NCBI GenBank assembly: GCA_019449635.1
Contig: JAGRPI010000030.1
Span: 62,001 to 126,000 of the forward strand
DNA: 64,000 nt
Source: Candidatus Ferrigenium bremense
GTDB lineage: Bacteria > Pseudomonadota > Gammaproteobacteria > Burkholderiales > Gallionellaceae
Direction of reading: 5' to 3'
A model generated the notes under the pieces. That model did not search any database. It was not told the origin of the DNA and was given only the letters and a program-made list of their open reading frames with translations. Shown here one piece after another: positions 54,834 through 64,000 of this stretch (positions within the stretch are counted from its first letter, which is position 1; every line of letters starts with the position of its first letter). Made by a program: the position numbers and the translations under genes.

Positions 54834-55934
54834 ATGCCTAAAGTAAATTTTGATATCCCGCTGGACTTTCTGCACACCAAAACTCCACCCATGATAGGCG
54901 TGGATATCAGCGCATCTTCGGTCAAGATGGTCGAGTTGAGCGAATTACCCAAAAAAAACGGGTATGTCATAGAGCGTTACGCAATCGAGTCGCTCCCCAA
55001 GGATGCCGTCACTGATGGCAACATCAACAATCTTGACGCCGTCTCGGAGTGCCTTCAGCACGCTTGGAAACGGTTGGGCAGTCGCATCAAGAACGTTAGC
55101 CTGGCGCTCCCTGCCGCAGCGGTGATTACCAAGAAAATCATGCTGCCGGCTGGCATGCGCGAAGAAGACCTGGAATATCAGGTTGAATCCGAGGCAAATC
55201 AATATATCCCGTTTGCACTGGATGAGGTCAATCTCGACTTCCAGGTAATCGGCCCCGCTCCGGGTAATCCGGAGGAAATCGAAGTGTTGCTGGCTGCCTC
55301 GCGCAAGGCTAACGTCGAAGACCGCGTTGCGGCCGCTCAAGCGGCGGGTTTAAGGGCGCTGGTTGTCGATGTCGAGCCCTATGCGGCCGAGACGGCTTTT
55401 GAACAGATTCGCGCACAGTTACCCGACGGTGCGGTGGACAAGTGCGTGGCACTGGTTGACGTAGGCGCAAGCGTGATGAATGTCAATGTGCTGCGCAATG
55501 GGCAATCGGTCTATTCGAGAGATCAGCAGATCGGTGGTGACCAATTGACGCAGCAGATTCAGGGGATATTCGGCTTGTCCGCCGAAGAGGCTGAGTCGGC
55601 CAAGCGCAATGGTGGATTGCCGGATAACTATGAGAGCGATGTCTTGTCGCCTTTCCGCGAGAGTGTCGTGATGGAAATTGCCCGGGCGTTGCAGTTCTTT
55701 TTTACTTCGACGCAGTACAACGAAGTGGATTATATCGTGCTGTCAGGCGGATGCGCGGTATTGCCCGGTTTGGATGATGCGGTAGCGACCCGAACCCAGG
55801 TGAGCACCATGGTGGCCAATCCGTTCGCCCTGATGACGTTGTCGAGCCGCATCAAGCCGCGCCAGTTGCAGACTGACGCGCCATCCCTGATTGTCGCCTG
55901 TGGACTGGCGATGCGGAGGTTCGACCCATCATGA
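54834..55934 (+). CDS. pilM: Type IV pilus assembly ATPase PilM
   Basis: MIGVDISASSVKMVELS; first gene of pilMNOPQ. Confidence 0.95.
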   Translation: MPKVNFDIPLDFLHTKTPPMIGVDISASSVKMVELSELPKKNGYVIERYAIESLPKDAVTDGNINNLDAVSECLQHAWKRLGSRIKNVSLALPAAAVITKKIMLPAGMREEDLEYQVESEANQYIPFALDEVNLDFQVIGPAPGNPEEIEVLLAASRKANVEDRVAAAQAAGLRALVVDVEPYAAETAFEQIRAQLPDGAVDKCVALVDVGASVMNVNVLRNGQSVYSRDQQIGGDQLTQQIQGIFGLSAEEAESAKRNGGLPDNYESDVLSPFRESVVMEIARALQFFFTSTQYNEVDYIVLSGGCAVLPGLDDAVATRTQVSTMVANPFALMTLSSRIKPRQLQTDAPSLIVACGLAMRRFDPS

Positions 55935-56527
55935 TACGCATAAACTTACTGCCACATCGCGCCGAAAAGCGCCGTGCCCGCCAGATCCAGTTTGCCGCGT
56001 TGAGTGTGATTTCCGTGGTGCTGGGGGCATTGCTGGTGGGGTTCGTGCATGCTGCGATCAGCACCCAGATATCCTATCAGGAAAGGCGCAATGAATATCT
56101 GAAGCAGGAGACGGATATCCTGGACAAGCAAATCGCGGAAATCAAGAAACTCCGCGAACAGACGCAATCCTTGCTGGCGCGCAAGGATGCGGTAGAAAAA
56201 CTGCAAAGCGACCGTTCCGATGTGGTGCATCTGCTGGACCAGATGTTGCGTATTTTGCCGGATGGCGTGTATCTCAAGACGCTTAAACAGACGGGCAACA
56301 AGATCAGTGTGGTCGGCTATGCCCAGTCCAATGCGCGCATCTCTACATTGATGCGGGCGATTGAGGATTCTCCCTGGCTGGATTCCCCGGCCCTGGTGGA
56401 GATTCATGCCTCCAGTGCGGGTGGTGCTCGGGTAAGCGAATTTACGCTGACATTCAACCTGACCAAGCAAAGTGCGGTCGAGAGCACTTCCGTTAAATCT
56501 GCTGGCGCAAAGGGCAAAGTGCCATGA
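55931..56527 (+). CDS. pilN: Type IV pilus assembly protein PilN
   Basis: MIRINLLPHRAEKRRARQ. Confidence 0.94.
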   Translation: MIRINLLPHRAEKRRARQIQFAALSVISVVLGALLVGFVHAAISTQISYQERRNEYLKQETDILDKQIAEIKKLREQTQSLLARKDAVEKLQSDRSDVVHLLDQMLRILPDGVYLKTLKQTGNKISVVGYAQSNARISTLMRAIEDSPWLDSPALVEIHASSAGGARVSEFTLTFNLTKQSAVESTSVKSAGAKGKVP

Positions 56528-57153
56528 TGAAGCTAGACGATCTGAAAAACCTGAATCCGAAAAACCCCGGTGCGTGGCCATGGCTGGCAAAGATTATTGC
56601 CTTTGTTACCCTGTTTCTTTGTGTGGTGATCGCCGGTGCGCTGTTTGACTGGCAGTCTCAGTGGGAAACCTTGCAAACCATCAAAAAAGAGGAAGACAGC
56701 CTCAAGGAAACTTTTTTAACCAAGAAGAGACAGGCGATCAATCTGGATTTGATCAAGAAACAGCTTACCGAAACCCAGGAATCCTTTGGCGCGCTGCTCA
56801 AGCAGCTACCCAGCAAGTCAGAAATGGATGCGCTGCTGACAGACATCAATCAGGCAGGCCTGGGGCGTGGTTTGCAGTTTGAGTTATTCCGTCCCGGCGG
56901 AGAAACGGTGAGGGATGGCGCGTTTGCCGAGCAGCCGATCACGATCAGGGTAACCGGAAGTTATGATGATATCGGTAAATTTTCCAGCGATATCGCGGTA
57001 TTGTCGCGTATTGTCACGCTTAATGAAATAGCGATAAATCCGGTTGGCGCAGGGCTGTCCATGGATGCTGTCGCTAAGACTTTTCGCTACCTGGATGAAG
57101 ATGAAGCTTCCGCCCAGAAGAGGGCTGCCAAGCCCGCGGGAGCAAAAAAATGA
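56524..57153 (+). CDS. pilO: Type IV pilus assembly protein PilO
   Basis: LKNLNPKNPGAWPWLAK; operon position. Confidence 0.93.
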   Translation: MMKLDDLKNLNPKNPGAWPWLAKIIAFVTLFLCVVIAGALFDWQSQWETLQTIKKEEDSLKETFLTKKRQAINLDLIKKQLTETQESFGALLKQLPSKSEMDALLTDINQAGLGRGLQFELFRPGGETVRDGAFAEQPITIRVTGSYDDIGKFSSDIAVLSRIVTLNEIAINPVGAGLSMDAVAKTFRYLDEDEASAQKRAAKPAGAKK

Positions 57154-57662
57154 TAAGGCTCATTTATCTTGCACTGGCTTCGATACTGCTTTCCGGTTGT
57201 GGTGGCGAGGAGTTTCAGGATCTGCGTGATTTCGTCAAGAATGCCGGGGCGGACATGCGCGGCAAAATTCCGCCGCCGCCAGAGGTCAAGCCATACGAGC
57301 CTTTTGCCTATAACAATGAGGCAAACTTGCCCGATCCGTTCAAGCTGCGCAAGCCGAAACTGAGTCCCGGCAGTCGCTCCGGAGTAAATCAGCCGGATCT
57401 GGACCGCCCCAAGGAGGCCCTGGAAGAGTTTCCACTCGAAGGACTCAGGATGGTCGGTTATCTTTACCAGAATAAGGTTGGTTATGCGGTGATTCGCGCT
57501 CCAGATGGTAAGCTGCATCGGGTTAAAGCCGGTAACTATGTCGGTTTGAACTTTGGCCTGATACAGGAAGTGACTGACACAGAGGCGAAAATCAAGGAGA
57601 TGGTGCAAGATAGCGCCGGCGACTGGTCCGAGCGCATGAGCAGCCTGCAATTAGTTGAATGA
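57150..57662 (+). CDS. pilP: Type IV pilus assembly lipoprotein PilP
   Basis: Lipobox LLSGCGGEE; PLEGLRMVGYL. Confidence 0.93.
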   Translation: MIRLIYLALASILLSGCGGEEFQDLRDFVKNAGADMRGKIPPPPEVKPYEPFAYNNEANLPDPFKLRKPKLSPGSRSGVNQPDLDRPKEALEEFPLEGLRMVGYLYQNKVGYAVIRAPDGKLHRVKAGNYVGLNFGLIQEVTDTEAKIKEMVQDSAGDWSERMSSLQLVE

Positions 57663-57763
57663 TTGCAGCAGTTTGGCATTAATGGCGCTGTGATAGGTTA
57701 GCAACGCGGCATCTGCAAGTTATTTATGTTTGATTCCGGCTATGCCGGTTTAGGAGCAAGACA

Positions 57764-59833
57764 ATGAAACGACTTAATTCCATTTTCAATGGCGTGATGC
57801 AAATGCTAGGCCTGCTCATCGCATTTGGCTTATGTGGTGGTGCGCAGGCTCAGGCTGACGCGCAGAACAGCATAACCGCGCTGAATGTCAGCAGCACCGG
57901 CGACGGGACGACAGTCATCAAGGTCGAACTGGCGCAGCCGCTGGCCAATGTGCCGGCCGGTTTTACCATCAATACCCCGCCGCGTATCGCGCTGGATTTC
58001 CCCAATACTGCAAACGGGCTGGGGAAATCTGTCCAGGATTTCAGTGAAGGCGATTTGCGCAGCGCCAATATCGTGCAGGCCGGTAACCGCACACGTTTGG
58101 TGATTAATCTCAATCAAATGCTTACCTATGACACCAAGATCGACGGCAACAACCTGTTGATCACTTTGCAGGGTAAAGCGGCAGACCGGGTTGCGGCTGG
58201 CAGCACGTCGCGGTTTGCCGAGGCCAAACAGGATACTCAAAAGCATACCTTGCGCGACGTCGATTTCCGGCGCGGCAAGAATGGCGAAGGGCGCATCCAG
58301 GTCGATCTTTCCGATCCCGGCATTGGCATCGACATTCGCCAGCAGGGTACGACACTGATCGTTGATTTTCTCAAGACCGCCCTGCCGCGCAATCTGCAGC
58401 GCAAACTGGATGTGGTTGATTTTGCAACGCCGGTACAAGGTGTGGACACCTTTGTGCAGGGCGACAACGTGCGCATGGTGATCGAACCCAAGGGACTGTG
58501 GGAACATTCCGCCTACCAAACCGACAATAAATTCATTGTCGAAGTGAAGCCGTTAGCCGATGACCCGAACAAGCTGGTAAAAGGCAATCAAATCGGCTAT
58601 GCGGGTGAAAAGTTGACTCTCAATTTCCAGAAGATCGATGTCCGCGAAGCATTGAATGTGATTGCCGATTTCACCGAATTGAACATGGTGATCAGCGATA
58701 CGGTTAGTGGCAATCTTACCCTGCGCCTGAAAGATGTGCCGTGGGATCAGGCATTGGACATCATCTTGCAGAGTCGCGGCCTGGATATGCGCAAGAACGG
58801 CAACGTGATCCAGGTTGCGCCCCGCGAAGAGATCGCCGCCAAGGAAAAGATCAATCTGGCCGCGCGCCAGGAAATCTCCGATCTGGAGGAATTGCGCACC
58901 GAGAGTTTCCAGCTCAGCTACCAAACAGTAACCGAGATGATCAAATTGCTGACTGATCCGAAACAGCCCATCCTGTCGAAACGCGGAAGCGCAGTATCCG
59001 ATCCCCGCACCGGCACGATATTCGTTCAGGATACCCCCTCGCGCCTCGAGGAAGTGCGCAAAATAATCAAGCAAGTCGACGTGCCGGTGCGGCAGGTGCT
59101 GATTGAAGCACGCTTTGTTTCGGCGGGTGATCAGTTTAACCGGACCTTGGGCGGGAAACTGGGTTATACCGGCCCCGCTGTCGCCGCAGGCACGGGTTTT
59201 TCGGTGGGCGCTAACACCCCAACGGCAACACGGGCGCTCATTCAGCCCAATGTAAACCTGCCTGGTGCAACCAGTGGGACAGGAGGATTGACACTGTCAT
59301 TATTCAATCCGCTGGCAACCAAGGTACTGACGCTGGAATTGACTGCATCGGAGCTGGACGGACGAACCAAAAATATTGCCAGTCCGCGTGTGGTGACGAA
59401 GGATAAGGTTGCAGCCACCATCTCGGCCGGCACGCAAGTCCCGTACCAGCAGGCTACGAGCAGCGGCGCCACCAGCATTGCATTCAAGGATGCGACTCTG
59501 AGCCTCAACGTTACACCGCAAATTACGCCGGACGACCATATCAACATGCAACTGACGGCGAACCAGGACACCGTGGGGACAATCTATAGCGGTGTGCCGA
59601 GTATCAATACCAAAAAAGTAAGTACGGAAGTGCTGGTTGAGAATGGCGGCACGGTCGTGATCGGCGGCGTTTTCACCCAGGATATTTCCGATAACACCGA
59701 GAAAGTTCCGCTGCTGGGGGATGTGCCCGTTGTCGGCTGGCTGTTCAAGAATAACGTCAAAGTCGATAACAAGTCGGAATTGCTTATTTTTATTACTCCC
59801 AAAATCATGAAGGATGAGATGAATCTGCGCTGA
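57764..59833 (+). CDS. pilQ: Type IV pilus secretin PilQ
   Basis: AMIN domains, STN, secretin domain. Confidence 0.95.
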   Translation: MKRLNSIFNGVMQMLGLLIAFGLCGGAQAQADAQNSITALNVSSTGDGTTVIKVELAQPLANVPAGFTINTPPRIALDFPNTANGLGKSVQDFSEGDLRSANIVQAGNRTRLVINLNQMLTYDTKIDGNNLLITLQGKAADRVAAGSTSRFAEAKQDTQKHTLRDVDFRRGKNGEGRIQVDLSDPGIGIDIRQQGTTLIVDFLKTALPRNLQRKLDVVDFATPVQGVDTFVQGDNVRMVIEPKGLWEHSAYQTDNKFIVEVKPLADDPNKLVKGNQIGYAGEKLTLNFQKIDVREALNVIADFTELNMVISDTVSGNLTLRLKDVPWDQALDIILQSRGLDMRKNGNVIQVAPREEIAAKEKINLAARQEISDLEELRTESFQLSYQTVTEMIKLLTDPKQPILSKRGSAVSDPRTGTIFVQDTPSRLEEVRKIIKQVDVPVRQVLIEARFVSAGDQFNRTLGGKLGYTGPAVAAGTGFSVGANTPTATRALIQPNVNLPGATSGTGGLTLSLFNPLATKVLTLELTASELDGRTKNIASPRVVTKDKVAATISAGTQVPYQQATSSGATSIAFKDATLSLNVTPQITPDDHINMQLTANQDTVGTIYSGVPSINTKKVSTEVLVENGGTVVIGGVFTQDISDNTEKVPLLGDVPVVGWLFKNNVKVDNKSELLIFITPKIMKDEMNLR

Positions 59834-59847
59834 TTATCTCTGATGGG

Positions 59848-59909
59848 TGAAACAACTGGCCATCCGACTAACCAAGCAAAAAACACCTGGTAAGTCGCTG
59901 GTTATAGCC
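59848..59909. repeat. Family A palindromic repeat, copy between pilQ and aroK
   Basis: tgaaacaactggccatccGACTAACCAagcaaaaaacaccTGGTAAGTCgctggttatagcc. Confidence 0.75.
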
Positions 59910-59937
59910 AAGCACAGGCCCGGCGCAGTCCGGGCTT

Positions 59938-60576
59938 TTGGTTTTTATCGTTTACAATGGCAGCATGCAAAACGGCCAGCCAAACAATCGTCCCCAACCA
60001 AACAATTGCTCCCAGCCAAACAATTGCACGGGGGGCAGTCGTAAGCTTCAATCCGGCAACCTGATCCTGGTGGGCATGATGGGCTCGGGCAAAACCACCA
60101 TGGGGCGAGTACTGGCCAAACATCTGGGCAAGGACTTTGTGGACAGCGACGAGGAAATCCAGAAGCGTACCGGCGTGACGATTCCTCATATCTTTGATAT
60201 CGAGGGCGAAACCGGTTTTCGCCAGCGTGAAACTGCGGCCATACGCGATCTGGTGGTGCGCGACAACATGGTTCTGGCGACCGGCGGAGGCGTGGTGTTG
60301 ATGGAACAAAACCGGGTGATGCTGCAACAGAGCGGCATCGTCATCTATCTGAAGGCGAGTGTGCACGATTTATGGCAGCGTACCCGGCATGACCGCAATC
60401 GCCCGCTGCTGCAAACCGCCGATCCGCACGCCAAATTGATGGAGTTATTCCAGCAGCGCGACCCCTTATACCTTCAGGTTGCGGATATCGTCATTCAGAG
60501 CGGCAAGCAAAGTGCGCATGCTTTGATGCTGCATTTGGCGGATGAAATAGAGACCTTCAGAAAAATTAGCCAATAG
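59938..60576 (+). CDS. aroK: Shikimate kinase (start may be ATG 59965)
   Basis: [33 protein letters not shown]; followed by aroB. Confidence 0.92.
   Translation: MVFIVYNGSMQNGQPNNRPQPNNCSQPNNCTGGSRKLQSGNLILVGMMGSGKTTMGRVLAKHLGKDFVDSDEEIQKRTGVTIPHIFDIEGETGFRQRETAAIRDLVVRDNMVLATGGGVVLMEQNRVMLQQSGIVIYLKASVHDLWQRTRHDRNRPLLQTADPHAKLMELFQQRDPLYLQVADIVIQSGKQSAHALMLHLADEIETFRKISQ
59977..60030 (+). repeat. Three 18-bp tandem repeats in aroK N-terminal coding region
   Basis: cagccaaacaatcgtccc / caaccaaacaattgctcc / cagccaaacaattgcacg = [18 protein letters not shown]. Confidence 0.9.
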
Positions 60577-60589
60577 AATTGACTGGAAG

Positions 60590-61678
60590 ATGATACAGAC
60601 ACTGACAGTAGGATTGGGTGAGCGCAGTTATCCGTTACATATCGGCAGTGGATTACTCGACCATGCAGAATTGCTGCAACGCGTCCTGCCGCACAAGCGG
60701 GCTGCCGTGGTGACCAATACGACGGTTGCGCCGCTCTATCTGGATAAACTCCGGCGCACCTTGCAGCAAATCGGTGTCAGCAGCGTTCCGATCATTCTGC
60801 CGGATGGCGAGGAATATAAAAACTTCGCTACGCTCAACCTGATCTACGATGCGCTGCTGGCCAACCGCTGCGAACGGAGCACGCCGCTGATTGCGCTGGG
60901 CGGCGGCGTGATCGGCGACATGACCGGCTATGCCGCCGCGACCTATCTGCGCGGCGTGCCGTTCATCCAGATACCGACCACGCTGCTCGCGCAGGTGGAT
61001 TCCTCGGTGGGCGGCAAGACCGGCATCAACCATCCGCTCGGCAAGAACATGATCGGCGCGTTCTACCAGCCGCAGCTGGTGCTGGCCGATACGGATACGC
61101 TGGACACCCTGCCGGACAACGAGCTTGCTGCGGGTATCGCCGAGGTCATCAAGTATGGCCTGATCCGCGACCTGCCGTTTTTCGAATGGCTGGAGCAGAA
61201 CCTCGACAAGCTGCTGGCGCGCGATACGGAAGCCTTGCAATACGTCATTGCGCGCAGTTGCCGGAACAAGGCAGAAGTCGTCGCGGCGGACGAGCGCGAA
61301 AGCGGCGAGCGCGCCCTGCTGAACCTCGGGCATACCTTCGGGCACGCCATCGAGTCGGGCATGGGCTATGGCAACTGGCTGCACGGCGAGGGGGTGGCGG
61401 CGGGTACCGTCATGGCGGCGGACTTGTCGCAGCGCCTGGGCTGGATCGGCGCGCAGGAGGTGGCGCGCATTCGCCGCCTGTTTGAACGCGCCGGGCTGCC
61501 CATCGTTGCCCCCGACCTGGGCGCGGAAAAATATCTCGAATTGATGGAGCTGGACAAGAAAGTGGAAGGCGGCAAGCTGCGTTTCGTGCTGCTCAAGGAA
61601 ATTGGGCATGCCGTGGTTTGTGGCGATGTGCCGCCGGAACTGTTGCGGCAAACCCTGCAAGCTTGCGTTCATGGCTGA
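60590..61678 (+). CDS. aroB: 3-dehydroquinate synthase
   Basis: [56 protein letters not shown]. Confidence 0.96.
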   Translation: MIQTLTVGLGERSYPLHIGSGLLDHAELLQRVLPHKRAAVVTNTTVAPLYLDKLRRTLQQIGVSSVPIILPDGEEYKNFATLNLIYDALLANRCERSTPLIALGGGVIGDMTGYAAATYLRGVPFIQIPTTLLAQVDSSVGGKTGINHPLGKNMIGAFYQPQLVLADTDTLDTLPDNELAAGIAEVIKYGLIRDLPFFEWLEQNLDKLLARDTEALQYVIARSCRNKAEVVAADERESGERALLNLGHTFGHAIESGMGYGNWLHGEGVAAGTVMAADLSQRLGWIGAQEVARIRRLFERAGLPIVAPDLGAEKYLELMELDKKVEGGKLRFVLLKEIGHAVVCGDVPPELLRQTLQACVHG

Positions 61679-62828
61679 ACCGATGACATTTGGGTTGGCA
61701 CCTTACGCCGTCACCGAGGTCAATTCGCGCGGCCGCAGGATTGCCGAGGCCGCGCCGCACAGCCGCAGCGAATTCCAGCGCGACCGCGACCGCATCATCC
61801 ATTCCGGCGCGTTCCGCCGCCTCGAATACAAGACCCAGGTGTTCGTGAACCACGAGGGCGACCTGTTCCGCACCCGCCTGACCCACAGCATCGAAGTGGC
61901 GCAAATCGCGCGCTCCATCGCGCGCCGCCTGCATCTGAACGAAGACCTCGCCGAGGCGATTTCCCTGGCGCATGACCTCGGCCACACGCCGTTCGGCCAT
62001 GCCGGGCAGGACGCCCTGAATGTCTGCATGAAAGCCTATGGCGGCTTCGAGCACAACCTGCAGTCATTGCGCGTGGTGGACTTGCTGGAAGAACGCTACG
62101 CCGCATTCGACGGACTGAACCTGTGCTTCGAGACGCGCGAAGGCATCCTCAAGCATTGTTCGCCGGATAATGCCGCGCAACTCGGCGAACTTGGCGAGCG
62201 CTTCCTGAAAAACCGCCGCCCTTCACTGGAAGCGCAGATCGCCAACCTTGCCGACGAGATTGCCTACAACAATCACGATGTGGACGACGGTCTGCGTTCC
62301 GGGCTGATCACGCTCGAGCAACTCGCCACCGTGCCGCTGGTGGCAATGCATTTGCAGGAAGTGCGCCGCGTCTATCCCGATTTGCCCGAGCGGCGCGTCG
62401 TGCATGAAACCGTGCGGCGCATGATCAACACGCTGGTGTCGGACCTGATCCAACAGAGCGAGCGCAATATCGCTGCGCAGAATCCGGCTACGATAGAAGA
62501 GGTGCGCAGCGCAGCGGCAATGATCGCCTTCAGCCCTGAAACGAATGAGCGGCAGCGTGCGCTGAAAAACTTTTTGCATACCCATTTGTACCGCCACTAC
62601 CGCGTGATGCGCATGGGCGTCAAGGCGCAGCGCATCATCAGCGACCTGTTCGGCATCTTCATGGATGACAGCCGCCTGTTGCCGCCGCAGTTCCAGCCGC
62701 TAGCTGGGCAGACGGAGCCGGATCGTGCGCGTGCGGTGGCCGACTATATTGCCGGCATGACCGACCGTTATGCGATCCGCGAACATCGCCGCATTTTCGC
62801 GGTGGAGGAAATACCGGCCAGCTTCTAA
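61671..62828 (+). CDS. dgt: Deoxyguanosinetriphosphate triphosphohydrolase-like protein
   Basis: HD domain: [33 protein letters not shown] 61671 overlaps aroB stop. Confidence 0.92.
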   Translation: MAEPMTFGLAPYAVTEVNSRGRRIAEAAPHSRSEFQRDRDRIIHSGAFRRLEYKTQVFVNHEGDLFRTRLTHSIEVAQIARSIARRLHLNEDLAEAISLAHDLGHTPFGHAGQDALNVCMKAYGGFEHNLQSLRVVDLLEERYAAFDGLNLCFETREGILKHCSPDNAAQLGELGERFLKNRRPSLEAQIANLADEIAYNNHDVDDGLRSGLITLEQLATVPLVAMHLQEVRRVYPDLPERRVVHETVRRMINTLVSDLIQQSERNIAAQNPATIEEVRSAAAMIAFSPETNERQRALKNFLHTHLYRHYRVMRMGVKAQRIISDLFGIFMDDSRLLPPQFQPLAGQTEPDRARAVADYIAGMTDRYAIREHRRIFAVEEIPASF

Positions 62829-62966
62829 TGTCCGCGCCGTTCGGTGTGGAGCGGTTGCCCCTGGTCACGGGACAAGGTAAAATCCCCGCCCTTTCGCTTT
62901 TGTATTTGACGTGGCGGCGCATGCCGCCATTTTTTGGCTTTAATGAATTGGGCTATATAGTATGAA

Positions 62967-64000
62967 ATGGGAAACACCGTGAGCGATTCTTCTTTGCCGA
63001 TGCAGCAAGGTCTGTATGATCCACGCCAGGAGCGCGATGCCTGCGGAGTAGGGTTTGTCGCGCACATCAAGGGAAAGCCGAGCCATGACATGGTGCGTCA
63101 GGGCTTGCAGATACTGGAGAATTTGACCCATCGCGGCGCGGTGGGAGCCGACCCGTTGGCCGGTGACGGTGCGGGCATCCTGTTGCAGATTCCCGATGCG
63201 TTCTTCCGCGCTCAATGCGCGGCGCAGGGCATCGTATTGCCGGAGGCCGGCAGCTATGGCGTGGGGATGCTGTTCCTGTCGCGCGATGCCGCGATCCGCG
63301 CGGCCTGCGAGCAAATCCTTGCCGACAAGATCGCCGCCGAGGGACAGCAATTGCTGGGCTGGCGCGATGTGCCGGTGGATAGCTCGGGTTTGGGTGAGAG
63401 CGTCAGGAAGTCCGAGCCGGTCGTGCGCCAGGTTTTTATCGCGCGCGGCGCAAATTGCGCCGATGCCGACGCATTCGAACGCAAGTTGTTCGTGATACGC
63501 AAAACGGTGCAGCATGCGGTGCGGCGTTCGCCGGTGGCCCAGGGTTTGTATATCCCCTCGCTGTCGGCGCGCACCATCGTCTACAAGGGCATGCTGCTGG
63601 CCGACCAGGTCGGCAAGTATTACCTCGATTTGCAGGATAAAACGGTAGCCAGCGCGCTGGCGCTGGTGCACCAGCGTTTCTCCACCAACACTTTCCCCAC
63701 CTGGATCCGGGCACATCCGTTCCGCATGATCGCGCACAACGGCGAGATCAACACCGTGCGCGGCAACGTGAACTGGATGGCTGCGCGCCATGCCGCGATG
63801 TCGTCCAAACTGCTCGGCGAAGACCTCGATAAGCTCTGGCCGCTGATCGTGGAAGGCCAGTCCGATTCCGCCTGTTTCGACAATGCGCTGGAACTGCTGG
63901 TGATGGGCGGCTATTCGCTGCCGCATGCGATGATGCTGTTGATCCCGGAAGCATGGGCGGGCAATCCGCTGATGGACGAGGAGCGCCGCGCCTTTTACGA
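62967..64000 (+). CDS. gltB: Glutamate synthase large subunit, N-terminal part (runs off window)
   Basis: ERDACGVGFVAHIKGKPSHDMVRQGLQILENLTHRGAVGADPLAGDGAGIL; open to window end. Confidence 0.93.
   Translation, partial: MGNTVSDSSLPMQQGLYDPRQERDACGVGFVAHIKGKPSHDMVRQGLQILENLTHRGAVGADPLAGDGAGILLQIPDAFFRAQCAAQGIVLPEAGSYGVGMLFLSRDAAIRAACEQILADKIAAEGQQLLGWRDVPVDSSGLGESVRKSEPVVRQVFIARGANCADADAFERKLFVIRKTVQHAVRRSPVAQGLYIPSLSARTIVYKGMLLADQVGKYYLDLQDKTVASALALVHQRFSTNTFPTWIRAHPFRMIAHNGEINTVRGNVNWMAARHAAMSSKLLGEDLDKLWPLIVEGQSDSACFDNALELLVMGGYSLPHAMMLLIPEAWAGNPLMDEERRAFY

Overview
Window of about 60% GC from what looks like a Gallionella/Sideroxydans-like betaproteobacterium (lineage inferred from gene order and protein flavour, not searched). 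Most of it is conserved core genome: msbA end, prx, Na+/solute symporter, phoBR, glmU-glmS, ubiB-ubiJ-Tim44, rsmA-pdxA-surA-lptD, amgK-murU-pepP, yggU-yggT-proC-yggS, pilT-pilU, an ABC-2 exporter, thiD-thiE-hemL-engB-hemB, ponA, pilMNOPQ, aroK-aroB-dgt and the gltB start. No rRNA, tRNA or CRISPR array was recognised. The unusual content is mostly dispersed structured DNA and small accessory loci: (1) several palindromic/MITE-like repeat families, with seven apparent in-frame insertions inside six otherwise conserved CDSs; (2) a MITE-like element whose terminal inverted repeat supplies the Shine-Dalgarno of pilU and of a hemJ-like gene; (3) three copies of the glmS 3' end (attTn7/TnsD-site sequence), the middle one differing only synonymously; (4) an integrase-less integron cassette locus (AP2-HNH nuclease and VOC protein cassettes with an attC) about 25 kb from a solitary IntI-type integrase; (5) two RAYT transposase genes with perfect 21-23 bp terminal inverted repeats, one abutting a truncated pepP duplicate; (6) two paralogous candidate minus-strand sRNAs with anti-SD-like C/U-rich segments. 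All identifications come from reading the sequence and from memory of families; no database search was run.
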